Assembly: GCA_016490735.1 (NCBI GenBank)
Contig: JAEMWC010000568.1
Coordinates: forward strand, 236,001-300,000
Origin: Pachyseris speciosa
Lineage: Eukaryota > Cnidaria > Anthozoa > Scleractinia > Pachyseridae
Reading direction: 5' to 3'
Length of the DNA stretch: 64,000 bases
A model generated the notes under the pieces. The model was not told where the DNA came from. It did not search any database and saw only the letters and a list, made by a program, of their open reading frames with translations. Within the stretch, counting starts at the first letter, position 1. The number at the start of each line of letters is the position of its first letter. Shown here piece by piece: positions 12,501-23,045 of the stretch. A program made the position numbers and the translations under genes.

Positions 12501-13266
12501 GAAGTTTTTTATTTGAGGCAAATTCTCGATGCGTTACCGGTGCAATGGCAGAATTCTTTGAGGTCCTGTGGAAACAAAGGTGGAAACGCTTTTTGTCCTC
12601 AACGATTTCATCAAGCTTTGGTTAAAGAACAAACAAGTGCGGCTTGATAAACTGATTTCTAAAAATATTTATGGTGTAATACGATCTAAGTATGAAACCA
12701 CCCCAACTGCGCAGTCAAAATTCACTGAACATTACTCTAGTGTATACCTAGATTGGCAAGAAATATATAATTTACCTTTTAAAGTGGTCCTTGACACAAA
12801 ATCAAGGGAATTCCAGTATAAAATTCTAAACAGATACTTGACAACGAATTCCTTTCTTCATAAAATTGGTTTAATAGCCTCACCTTTATGTTCATTCTGT
12901 CATGCAGAGAGCGAATCCCTTGAGCATTTATTTATTTCATGTTCTTTTACCCAGAGTTTCTGGCTGGAGTTTATTTGTTGGTGTAAAAATATGGGTATAA
13001 TCTTAGAAGAACTCTCTCAAACGGATAAGCGTTTTGGAATTTGGGATAGGGAAGATGACTTTTTAATACTCAATCAGTTATTAATTACAGCTAAACAATA
13101 TATTTATGACTGTCGTAGAAATACTGTTCGACCATCCTTGAGGGTGTTCTGTACCAAGTTAACCTACGTCTATCAATTAGAATCACAGATTGCTAAATTG
13201 AACAACAAAGAGCCTAGTCATATTCTTAAATGGAGAAAATATATTAATAGCTTAAGTCTCGCGTAA
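9501..13266 (+). pseudogene. LINE ORF2: AP-type endonuclease plus reverse transcriptase, frame-broken
   Basis: The N-terminal part is an exonuclease-endonuclease-phosphatase domain: LNVRGI, the catalytic E in FLQETYS, GGDFNVF, and the terminal TDHSAI. The RT domain follows, with NWRPISLIN, IDFQKAFDSV, LKGVRQGDPLSPYLF and the catalytic FADDLTVF. The C-terminus carries CSFC...HLFISC, a zinc-knuckle-like cluster. Coding runs in three frames: 9501-10511, 10508-10711, 10662-about 12600, then about 12568-13266. The first two breaks sit at A5 (10504-10508) and A9 (10687-10695). The RT motif set and zinc knuckle resemble the L1/Tx1 clade. It would nick target DNA and copy LINE RNA if intact, but as read it is disabled. 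Confidence 0.88.
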
Positions 13267-13389
13267 GCACATTCTAGCAGTTAGTTTTCCCTTTGTAGCG
13301 ATGCCTGTAGTAATTAATATACGCGATATGTTACTTTCGGGTAAACAACACGTAAGCAATACTGTCTTATTTCTAGTTTGTATGCACGC

Positions 13390-13444
<55 letters not shown>
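13390..13444. repeat. (TG)n microsatellite
   Basis: About 27 TG units in the 3' region of the LINE. Confidence 0.95.
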
Positions 13445-13457
<13 letters not shown>

Positions 13458-13583
13458 GTAGGTAATTGTAATTATTGTAATGTAATTACTGTAAGTAATC
13501 TATATATGTAGTATTGTTAAATATTGTGTCATGTAAAGCAAATAAAAATTGTTTAAAAAAAAACAAAAAACGAAAGAATTCAA

Positions 13584-14191
13584 GAAGTTTTTAAAGTAAA
13601 ATGACAAGCTACATTGCTTTGCTTTCGTAACCTTTGAAAATAAGGAAGGGATGGACAGTTACTGATCAGCGAGCGAATTCATTTAAGTGCATGAGAGAAA
13701 CTTTTTGAATGGCGTGGATCACTCACTAGTAATAGGCTAATGGGAATGTGCCGCTGGATGGGGTTGATTTTCACGACTGGATTGAGTACAATGGGGTTGC
13801 ATTTTCAATAGAGTTGCTAGAATGGGTCGCACATTTTCGGGAGTTTGCGGGTAAATGTACCGCAATATTTGTTCTGTAGGTGGAAAGTAAAGCATTCTAC
13901 ATTCACTTAACAAATGTGTCAATTCATTATAGGATGACCCGCTATTTTTTTTTTTTTATAATCAGTAAGTGACTAAGTTGGGATCACAAAAATTACATTT
14001 GCACAAAAGTGGCTAAGATGGGGTCTATAATTGGCCAGGGCCACAACAACAACAAGTAGCTTTATTTGCATGACCATAACTTCATACAGTATTGCAAAAG
14101 CACGTATCTTAACAAGAACAATGTAATAATGTAATGAGATATGATATCTAATAACTCTTGAAGACACTTTGAAGGCTTTCTAAGACTACTC
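13584..14191. other. Intergenic DNA, nothing recognised
   Basis: The sequence resumes the pre-insertion locus after the LINE target duplication. No coding or repeat signal was identified except a short T-run near 13948. Confidence 0.4.
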
Positions 14192-14447
14192 GGGGAGCAA
14201 GGATGGCGTAATGTGGCCCGGGTTTGATTCCCGGCCTCGGCGTCATAAGTGGGTTGAGTTTGATATTGGTTCTCGTCCTTGCTCCGAGAGGTTTTTCTCC
14301 GGGTACTCCGGCTTTTCCCTCTCCTCAAAAAACAATATTTCCAAATTCCAATTCGATTCGGAATTTCGAGGGCCATACGTAGTTTGTCAGTCATAGACTG
14401 TAAGTGTCACCGTCATTAAACAAAGTCGATTATTATATTATTATTAC
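14192..14447 (+). repeat. SINE family 2 (tRNA-derived), copy 1
   Basis: The head contains 'ggatggcgtaatg' and a B-box-like GGGTTTGATTCCCGG. A shared body follows ('gagaggtttttctccgggtactccgg', 'cctctcctcaaaa', 'aattccaattcgat'), and the copy ends in a (TTA)n tail. Copies of the same family lie at 42330-42593 (minus), 54884-55106 and 62068-62290. Confidence 0.8.
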
Positions 14448-14775
14448 GCTGAAGACAGCTTGAAGTTGAAAGGGACACAAGGCACACCAGGCCTTGCCAG
14501 ACTATTTTTTCAAATGATTCAATAACGATGACAGTTTTGGAATCAACATCTATTGTTTACTTCCTTCGCTTCATTTGCTTTCGAGTCAAAATGATTCATG
14601 ACACATTTACCAGTTTCTATCTTTACTGAAACGGAAGAAAAAAAACTTTCACTTTCTCAGAAATATTCGAACACTGTAAAAGGTAGTTAACGTTGCTTTA
14701 CATGACACACTGTGCATTGCTTGGAAGGTGCCAGACTCGTCGTTCAGTAACTAGTAATTAAGCTGTAATGCCGCC

Positions 14776-14848
14776 ATGAGCTTAAGACGGTGTTCAGCTT
14801 GTCTGATGGAACTCTCCCTGATTTGCATTATCATCGTAATCAACTCAG
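14776..14848 (+). CDS. Exon 1 of beta-helix membrane protein gene (signal peptide exon)
   Basis: The start ATG sits in GCCGCCATGAGC, a near-ideal Kozak context. Twenty-four codons follow, giving a short basic start and then the hydrophobic run LSLICIIIVINS, a signal peptide. The exon ends CAACTCAG|GTGGGT, a good donor, one base into a codon. The acceptor TCTCCCTTTACAG|GAGCC at 17168 restores the codon (G|GA) and joins directly in frame to AIASDRKKDVY. Phase agreement plus the signal peptide make this pairing convincing, although no transcript evidence is available. Confidence 0.75.
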
Positions 14849-14999
14849 GTGGGTGAAAGATGGTCATTCTTACAGATTATTAACTAACACTAGGACACCA
14901 ATGTTATGAGGAAGTTATCATGCGTACATCACCTTTATTTCACCTCGGATTTGCAAGAGTAGCTGTATAGCTAATTTCTCCGAGAAAGTAAAAAACAAT

Positions 15000-15260
15000 A
15001 TAAAAATAAAATCGTATATTATATACAGTACATTAAACTGCTATTTACATAAGTAACAATTGCATTGATGTTCGAAAGAAATTTGGCATATTTGAGCTAT
15101 GAACTCATTCAAGGACGTTAATGACCTCAGGTCCTCTGTTAGTTTGTTCCACATGTTTGCGGAAGTGTATCTGAAGGAATGAAGACCAAGTTAAACTGTT
15201 AGAATTAATTCTCAGTGGCACTGAACTTGCGACACCGATCCTCGCGTCCTGGATCCTTCC
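15000..15260 (-). pseudogene. LINE reverse-transcriptase C-terminal end in intron
   Basis: On the minus strand the stretch ending at a stop near 15050 reads SFRYTSANMWNKLTEDLRSL followed by NEFIAQI, the usual 'MWN.L...LR.L..F' tail of LINE ORF2. Only the 3' end is kept. It lies in intron 1 of the beta-helix gene. Confidence 0.5.
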
Positions 15261-15553
15261 ATGCAAAAAAACATTATTAAAAGCGGGTGAGATAAGTCAG
15301 ATGTCTCCCGACTAATGCGCGTAGCACACGAACCATAGGTCTTCTTCGTGAAAACAGCAGCGAATAGAGACACCACACCTCGGGAAGATCATAAGCCTGT
15401 TTATTTGTCTCGCTTGAAAAATCGCCAATGCCTTTTATACAACAATTTAAGATTTCCTATTCCTCTCGTCGAACGAAAAAACGTTGTTTTTTTTTAAATT
15501 CTATAACATTTTGCGACATCATTAAATGCGTTTCAGTATCTACCTTTTTTTTA

Positions 15554-15998
15554 GTATAAATCTACTGGCGTTATATCACGAATGCCGTTCTCTCATTGGC
15601 TACGCTACTCGCTATCTATTTAACAATTAGATTATGAGCTCGAGATTTCTATCGCGTGATAGCTGATGAGGGCGCAGCCAGAATCAGCTATCACGCATAG
15701 AAATCGAGAGCGAATAATCTAATTGTTTTAGTATAAATCTTCTTGTCGTTGGAACTAAACAAGTAAATCCTCCTCGCAGACACTTCGAAAACGCGAAGAA
15801 GCGGCCGCCATTACGATAACAATCGCTACTCGCTATCTATTCTGTGATAACGCTTCTCCGCGTTTTCGAAGTGTCTGCGAGGAGGATTTAGATAATTTTA
15901 ATTGTTTAGTTTTGAACGACTAGTAGATTTATACTAAAACAATTAAATTATTCGCTCTCGATTTCTATGCGTGATAGAAATCTCGAGACTGTTAAATG
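15554..15998. repeat. Nested foldback element, family shared with 28870-29145
   Basis: Three stem-loops occur in series. One is a 'gagatttctatcgcgtgatagc...gctatcacgcatagaaatc' hairpin. Next is a long stem with arms 'tcctcctcgcagacacttcg'/'cgaagtgtctgcgaggagga' around 15765-15890. Last is a second copy of the first stem pointing back. The outer sequences ('ctaattgttttagtataaat') also pair. A diverged copy lies in the intron of the receptor gene. Confidence 0.75.
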
Positions 15999-16681
15999 TA
16001 TTTGCCAGGTTCAATTGGAATGACTGGCCAAATATGATTATATCATAGAAAAGTACAAAACTTAGTTTTTGAGCAAACCGGTGATACCCGTGAAGTAATA
16101 TTCTTTGATTTTAACTGTAGCTTTGAAGCGAAAATGTTCATTCGTGCCTATCCTAGATCGATCCTAGAGCTATCATTGGTCTGGGATCAACCATTGGCAG
16201 GTTAATTTTCTTCCATGAAATCAATATCTTCAAACGTCCTTAGTAGTTTGAGAAAGTTTAGTAATAACCAGGAATGATCCAGAAGTTACTTCAAAGCCAA
16301 TCAGGAAGAAATCTGAAATTTCCCAAAAACAATATAACTAACCCTTCTGATTGTAAATAACAAGGCACAATTATCGGAGAAGGAAAATATCGAAAACAAA
16401 AATGAAACAGTCCAAGAGATTTCACATTTGAGAATCGAGTGCCTTTCTGAAGAAAGCATGAGTAACACTGAATTCTCAAATTCTTTCCAGTCAAGTAGTA
16501 ATTATGAAACAATTTCAAGCGCAAAAACAATTGATCAAATGTTTTGGAGACGACCTCTGAGCAGTAGGGAGGTAGCGAAGGTACAACAGACCTATTGAAA
16601 GTGTACACTATGAGACAGTAATATTCGGCATTGAACCATCGAAGACACCCTTTGAGTCTTCTGGAAAGGAAAGCGATGACA

Positions 16682-17028
16682 TACCGTAAAAGCTCTATTA
16701 AGCTCCCGGGGGGCTTATTTAATTTCAAGCCTCATTGACGGGGGGCTTATTAGAGAGGGGGGCTTACTTGAAATCTCAAACACGCCGTTTTCGTCTTATA
16801 ATAGTTTTTGTATCAAACTCAAACAAGAGCAACAAACAGTATCAAGTGTTTGAGTGTATAATTGGTTAAAAGTAATCCAACTGGGCTGCATGAAGTGGAT
16901 TTCGTAAGAGGGAATAGGAGGGGCTCATTACAAAATCTCATGTTCCAAAGGGGGGGGGGGTATTAGAGAGGGGGGGCTTATTAGAGAGGGGGGTTAATAT
17001 AACGGGGGGTAATAGAGCTTTTACAGTA
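16682..17028. mobile_element. G-rich MITE with TA target, copy 1
   Basis: TACCGTAAAAGCTCTATTA at the left end faces TAATAGAGCTTTTACAGTA at the right. The ends carry runs such as 'ggggggcttattagagagg' and a G9-G10 tract. The terminal TA fits a Tc1/mariner-like target (inference). It ends 139 bases before the acceptor of the beta-helix gene's exon 2. A larger relative lies at 47847-49084. Confidence 0.75.
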
Positions 17029-17167
17029 ATGACAACGATTGTTCTGAAACAGAGAGTACAAAGAAAAAAAATAACTCAGGCAATTTTCGTGGGGTATTCG
17101 TGCAATATAGTTGGCATCTGATAATAAAGGTGGATGATAAACGTAATTACATTATCTCCCTTTACAG

Positions 17168-20100
17168 GAGCCATCGCGTCGGACAGGAAGAAAGACGTTT
17201 ACATATCGCGGTATATCGGTGAAGATTCCTGGAGCTGTGGAGCGGAGAATTTTCCGTGCAAGACGCTTGCACGTGGATTAGAGACAGCTGTTCAGAATGC
17301 TCGCATTTTCTTGGATGGAACCTTCAACTGTGAAGTAAACAGTAGCGAGTTAAAGGATGGAGATCGCATCACTGTTAATGTTAGCTTGAAAATCTTTTCC
17401 TTTCGCTCTTCTGCTCGCGTAAATTGCCGTGATTTACTCCAGTTTGTTGCTGCTCAGTCTAAAATGCAAAGGATGGAGGTGACCTTCACAGGCATCGCAT
17501 TTTACAACACTTCTATGACATTTATCGATTCGGCTGTGTACTTTGTAAACTGCATTTTCTTTTACAGTGCCCACGCCGTAAAATCCTCTGTGCTGCGAGA
17601 AATTGCAACAACAGTGGAAGTCAAGAATTCATCCTTCTTCAATAATAAAGGATGCCTTCTGATGGAAGTCTTAAAACCTGGTGCGCTGATAACAATAACG
17701 CTAGTGTCAGTAGAGTTCAAACACAATCGGCCACCTTCTCAGAACGAAGGAAGTGGCTTAACTGTTCGAGGTACGTATTCTGCTTCAAAGCAAGTAGGAA
17801 TGACCGTGGTCTTTAACAACACAACATTCTCAGACAACATTGGCCCTCTTGTGACAAACAACCTCGCGTTCTCAAAAGCTAATGAACACTATCAGCATGT
17901 TACGATTTTGAGAACGTATCCTTCGCATTCCTACTCGTCGAACAGTGCGTATTTTTCCAAATCCAAGTCGGCTGTGATCGTCTTTAATGATCTGCGTTGC
18001 AGTGACAACATCAACACTCGCTGTATTCATATCGACTCGAGTGAAGTGTCAGTGAGTATCTTCAATTCCGAAATCAGCGGTCACGACCTGCGAAGGCAGT
18101 CTGGCGCTGGAGTTTTCATTGAAGCAGATAAGTCCATAAAGTCGTTTATTAGTGCAACAACCTTACAACGAAACAAAGGAAAAGATGGAGGGGCAATTGC
18201 AGTTAAAAGTTTAAGCGCAGATGCTCATTTGAAAATCTATAATTGTCGTTTTCTAAACGATTCGGCTTCCGATTCTGGTGGAGCGCTGTTGCTTTCAACA
18301 CCAGATGGGTTGGCTACCGTCGAAGTTGCGAACACCACCGTTGAGCATTGTTCGGCTGGGAAAGACGGTGGTGCTTTTTACATAGCAACAAACAGGGCAA
18401 GTGTCATCAACGCGTTCAACTCTAATTGGGCCTACAACAGAGCAAATGGTGGTGCGGCTATTTTTGTATCCTCAGCGATTCGGGATAGAGGGATTACCAA
18501 CTTGAGCGTGTCAGCAACGATACGGAACTGCCAGTTCATCCGCAATCGCAATGCAGGTTGGGCTAGTGTATGCATCAAAGCAGCCATCGGTCACGTTGGT
18601 GTTTTCCAAACAGAATGGAGTAAAGATACAAGCTGTTTCTACGTGCAGTGCGACTGTGTTGTTAACTTCACCAAAGTAACCATTTCTTCAACCTTCTTAA
18701 CTGCTGTGCAAATCAAGTCTAGCGAAAACAACAAATTTAATCAGAACACATCGATGAAAATAAATTTTGAGCGATGCATGTTCGATTCAAATAAGGGTGA
18801 CCACGTGGTGGTTGACTCAAACAGTCTCCATCTATATCTAACTTTAAACCACCTACGAATCAATGGCAAGAAGATGTTGCCAAAGGAGACAAAAAGTGTA
18901 ATAAAGGTCCTTGTGGGAAATCAAACCACCATGGGATCCAGGATTCGCCTCAATAATGTTGTAGTAAAGAATGCAGTAGGCTCTGCGGCAGTCATTTTTA
19001 GGATCATGAATCACGTTACCAACAAAGTCGAAATCTCAGACTGTGTTTTTCAAGACATAAAGAGTATTAACTCGGACAAGTATCACACGACAGCAAGCCC
19101 GGTCTCCTTTGCGATGCCATCTGACAAACACAATAAGAATGTCTGTCATAGCGCACATTTAAGTTTTGCCTATCGCAATGAAATCATAATCAGAAACACA
19201 GTATTTAGCAATAACATAGGGAGGGTATCGGGTGGTATCTTTCTCCGAAATGGCAATATGACCATTCGTAATTCCCGCTTTGAGAATAATTATGCGATAA
19301 ATCGTGGCGGACATATTCACGCAGGAGATGGATCCGCGATGATTAAGATTAAAAGTTCAACTTTGATTCAAGAATCATCAGAAACAAGGCATAAGGGCGA
19401 AGTTTTCAGACATGATACTTCCATTTACTCAGAGAGTGACGGTTCAATTGTTCTTCGAGAGACACTGATCACTGCAGAATTAGAGGAAGATTCATATCGC
19501 CTTTTTACAGTGTCTAAAGCCGGTCTCGTAATTTTCAACAACAAGACCAAACTGCAGTGCGCTGTGGGCAGCTGGCTTCGATTCGACAATTTTTCACATT
19601 TTACTGTCTTTACCGGGCTCTCTTCGAGGAAAAGCGAGTGCAGGTTTAAAACAACTGTCATGACGTTAACCTGTTGCAGCTGCTCTCCTGGTTTATACAG
19701 CCTCAAGAGGGGCGAATTGCGTGGTCTTCCTGAGAAACAAAAACTGCAGCAGAAGGCCCGCTCATTTTGCCTACCGTGTCCCCATGGAGCAAACTGTTCC
19801 CGCAACGTCTTTGCCGAGCCAAACTTTTGGGGATATCCTGACTCAAGCAACCCTGGAACACTTAAGTTTGCTCACTGCCCTCCTAATTATTGCATGCCAA
19901 CTGGTAAACAGGAGAAAAATGTCAGTGTACAATAGTTGCTACGGTAACCGAGACAGTGTCATGTGCGGGAGATGCAAAGAGGGCTTCACAGAAACTCTGT
20001 TCAGCACGAAATGCAGGCAAAATGGCAAATGCAACGATCAATGGATTTGGCTTCTGCTGGTGATTTACGCCGTGGTAATGGCTTTGTTTTTGATTCATCC

Positions 20101-21361
20101 AACCTCCAATCGTGCAAATGCTTGTGAAAAACATTTTTTGGTTTAGAAAGGTGTCTCCTCACAGAATGGAGTACGAATCTCTCGACCAAACAACTACCTT
20201 CAACAGAGGCTACACAAAGATCATCTTTTACTTTTACCAGATTGCCAGCTATCTGGCCGTTAAACCAGCATCCGCCGCTGCCAAAGACTTTCCATTCGTT
20301 TCTTTCTTCTCTGGTCTGTTAAATTTTAATCCCAGAGTTGTGTCTGGAGGCTTGGGCTGTCCATTTCCCGGGATAAACGTTGTCACAAAAGAGTTGTTTC
20401 TCTCACTGGGAGTGTTTGCCACATTACTGAGTGTCCCAGCAATAATGTTATTGCATTTGGCCTTGAACAAATTGACCGGTCAACCACAACCGTCCACGGC
20501 ACCCTATGCTGCTGCATGTTTGGAAACCCTTTTGCTTGGATACGCCACTCTGGCCAACACATGTTTGAAACTTTTGACTTGCGTTCCAGTTCTGGGTGAA
20601 AGCAGGCTGTATTATGATGCGACCATCAAATGCCTGGAATGGTGGCAGTCCATTTTCATCGTTTATATGGTTGCATTTCTCATTCCATTTGTAATAGTTA
20701 TCTACTGGGGTGCGATGAAGCTAAAAAGGAAGTCGATTTCGATTGGGCACTTCATTGGAGCATGCCTTTTCCACTGGGCTTTATTTCCTTTTGGCTGATT
20801 CAAAAGTTGACTTGCCCTCTAAACCAAAGTCGAGTGTCGGCTCACACCGACAAGAGAAGACAAAAGGTCTTAAAAGTGTTGCATGACCCGTTTCGTCCTC
20901 CAAGTCCTCGCCAAGTTGGCTCCTTGTACTGGGAAAGCGTCTTGATTGGCCGACGATTTTTTCTTCTTTCGTATCAGGTATTTTTCCCAGATCCTCTTCT
21001 GCGCCTGTTCTGTATGGACATGACATGTTTACTGATCTTTGCTTGGCACGTGGCTACCAAGCCGTTCCGAGACTGGAAGGCAAACATCATAGAGGCTGTG
21101 TCTCTTTTCGTTCTAGTTGTTATAGCAACTATCAACCTTGCCCAAGCTGTCTATCTGTCGGGAAGCGTAACGCCTTACGGTCCCGTCAAGAGACATCTGA
21201 TAAAACTGGAGCAAGTTGAGATCTTCTTGCTGGGAGTCGCGCCACTTTTGTTTTGCTTTCTCTGTGGCTTTGCCATTCTCTCGCAGTTGGCTAGAATCTT
21301 CGTGCTTCTATTCCAGTTCTTACATTATGTCTGGTACCGGATCTACGCAAGTGTAGTTTAA
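17168..21361 (+). pseudogene. Beta-helix, cysteine-rich, multi-TM surface protein (exon 2), three frame changes
   Basis: With exon 1 (14776-14848) this would encode about 1400 residues. After the signal peptide comes WSCGAENFPCKTLARGLETA, then a long parallel-beta-helix-like region of short repeats such as CQFIRNRNAG and NSRFENNYAINRGG. A cysteine-rich stretch follows (CCSCSPGLY...CLPCPHGANC...HCPPNYC), then CYGNRDSVMCGRCKEG and about nine TM segments from WIWLLLVIYAVVMALFLI onward. The motif DPFRPP...YWESVLIGRRFFLL precedes the last TM group. Such Pmp-like beta-helix/TM proteins are common in cnidarians and their function is unknown. The frame changes at about 19915-19930, 20134-20150 and 20767-20800. 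These coincide with runs A5 (19915-19919), T6 (20134-20139) and T4 (20767-20770). The conserved coding on both sides suggests a young pseudogene or sequence errors. Confidence 0.8.
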
Positions 21362-21452
21362 GACAGGTTGAGGCTCCAGGTACACTTATAACTAAATTTG
21401 TATTTGTGAATATACTTCCGCGAGCTTTCGGATTTGTTTTGTAAATTTGTAG

Positions 21453-21458
21453 AATAAA
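21453..21458 (+). terminator. Polyadenylation signal AATAAA
   Basis: The canonical hexamer lies 91 bases after the stop codon of the beta-helix gene, in the context TGTAGAATAAAGTTAG. Confidence 0.6.
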
Positions 21459-21489
21459 GTTAGGGTTTGAAGGTTAGAGTGGCTTTCAG

Positions 21490-21745
21490 TTGACCGTGTA
21501 AAGTAATTATCGTTTGGTTTGGTTTTGCATGCGTTACTTCTCTCTGTGATTGGTTGGCACAACTCACGTCATTTCCCCAACCAATGAGAAGCGACTTGCA
21601 CGCGCGCATTTTCTCGCGCTTAGCCGAGCGCCGGCTACATGAAATTGCTTCGAGCTCTGATTCATCCATTGTGCTGCTTGCATCTGTTGTGATTGGTCAG
21701 AGTAATCGCTTTGGTTTTGGTTTTACGACACTCATTATTAAAAAC
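21490..21745 (+). repeat. Dispersed CCAAT-rich repeat, copy 2
   Basis: It has the same ordered motifs as 9055-9290 but on the opposite strand: 'ctgtgattggttgg', 'caaccaatgagaagc', 'ttttctcgcgct', 'gccggctacatg' and 'ttgtgattggtcagagtaat'. It starts about 30 bases downstream of the polyadenylation signal. Confidence 0.65.
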
Positions 21746-22339
21746 CGTTCTATCGCGGATAATAAAATGTTTGAACTTACTTGTTTCAAACTGACGACAG
21801 GTCAGTAAGAACAGTCGGGCCATCAAAAGAAGGAGAGAGAGAGTCCACTCGAACTGTTCGCAACTCTTTCCAGAAGCCGACCATCAAACATTGAGTCAAA
21901 AGATTGATAAGACCAGGTACGCCATCATCTGGCTTACCGTGCTTGTCATTATTCAACCTTTAAGATTACATTAGTACGCAGCCATCGAAAATTAACAAAA
22001 CAGTTTGAGAAACGTTTGTTAGTAATTTTTGATTTCCAATAAAATATGTTCGTATAATAAACAATAAATATGGGTATTGGGTCACTCCTGTACATTGGTG
22101 GATGTCGTTCATGTTATTATCGAGTTGATAACCAATCAACACCCGGTCAATATCTCTGTGTGTGCCACACACCGCAGGGTGACTCTCGGATACAATTTTC
22201 CTGACCGAGTCTTCCTGGCAACTGAGAAAAAAGATTAAACAACACTTCACTGGATTTCAGACACACAGCGCGCGATCTTTAGCTCACATTGACACCTGAG
22301 CTCGTGTATTATGGGAGGCTACACGTCAGTGCTAGCCAG

Positions 22340-22448
22340 TTATTCCGTAGTCCCCTCGCAGCCGTTTTTAGTATCGTCACACAACGCTCCTGGGAGGAGC
22401 GTTGCGTGACGATACTACAAACGGCTGCGAGGGAGACTAGTTATTCCG
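22340..22448. mobile_element. 93-bp near-perfect hairpin element with 8-bp target duplication
   Basis: TTATTCCG flanks the element at 22340-22347 and 22441-22448. The element itself (22348-22440) is almost entirely one stem. TAGTCCCCTCGCAGCCG on the left pairs with CGGCTGCGAGGGAGACTA on the right, continuing through 'gtatcgtcac..aacgctcc' to a 'tggg' loop. An 8-bp duplication suits hAT-like (or some MULE-like) elements. Confidence 0.75.
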
Positions 22449-22931
22449 CGGCTTTCCGGTTTTTAGTTTAAAAGCGTACTAAGCATGCTATGGCCGCCAG
22501 TTCAGGCTGGTTTACATTACTTCAAGTACAAACCCGCCTTCCCTTTCATCATTTTCGACCCCAAAGCTCTTCTCCACGTGACCGCTAATTCGGCCATTTC
22601 CGGTGGAAATGCAATTAAAGGGGCAGTGTGGCCGGTAATTGGATAAATCGAAACATATATTTACAGCAACAGAACCATTAAGAGATTTCCTAGTTTTCTT
22701 ACGTAGTACTTGTTATGTGCATTGAAACTAAAAAATGTCATATGGCTATGAATAACGAGAGAAAATTGAAAAAGTTGGGTTAACATTTTCAAGTTTTGTC
22801 ATTGTGTCTTGGAAAAATCGCTATAAAATAATATATATTTTTCATTTCAAGAAATCATTTGAAATCTATCTCCTCGATCGTGTTAAACAGGCCTTTGTGA
22901 CGTCGGCTTCCTGACAATTAGTACCCCTTTA

Positions 22932-23045
22932 AAGCTCTGGCAAAGCTGGCTAACGGAGGCAACAACATTGCGGCGACAATTCGTGGAAACGTGCCAGAGC
23001 TCACATTGTTGTCGCAACATTGTTGTCTCGTTTAGGCCAGAGCTT
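22932..23045. repeat. Short inverted-repeat element
   Basis: AAGCTCTGGC at 22932-22941 is matched by GCCAGAGCTT at 23036-23045. Internal 'aacaacattg'/'caacattgttg' words add further pairing. Target duplication is unclear. Confidence 0.5.

Larger units (their letters stand above)
9411..13583 (+). mobile_element. L1/Tx1-like LINE insertion with 14-bp target-site duplication
   Basis: ACGAAAGAATTCAA occurs at 9411-9424 and again, identically, at 13570-13583. Between them lie the ORF2 coding region (9501-13266), a 3' untranslated part with a (TG)n run, an AATAAA-like signal near 13540 and an A-rich tail (13553-13570). This is the classic footprint of target-primed reverse transcription. No ORF1 precedes ORF2 and only about 76 bases separate the duplication from the ORF2 start, so the copy is 5'-truncated or belongs to an ORF2-only lineage. 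The perfect duplication points to a fairly recent insertion. Confidence 0.9.
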
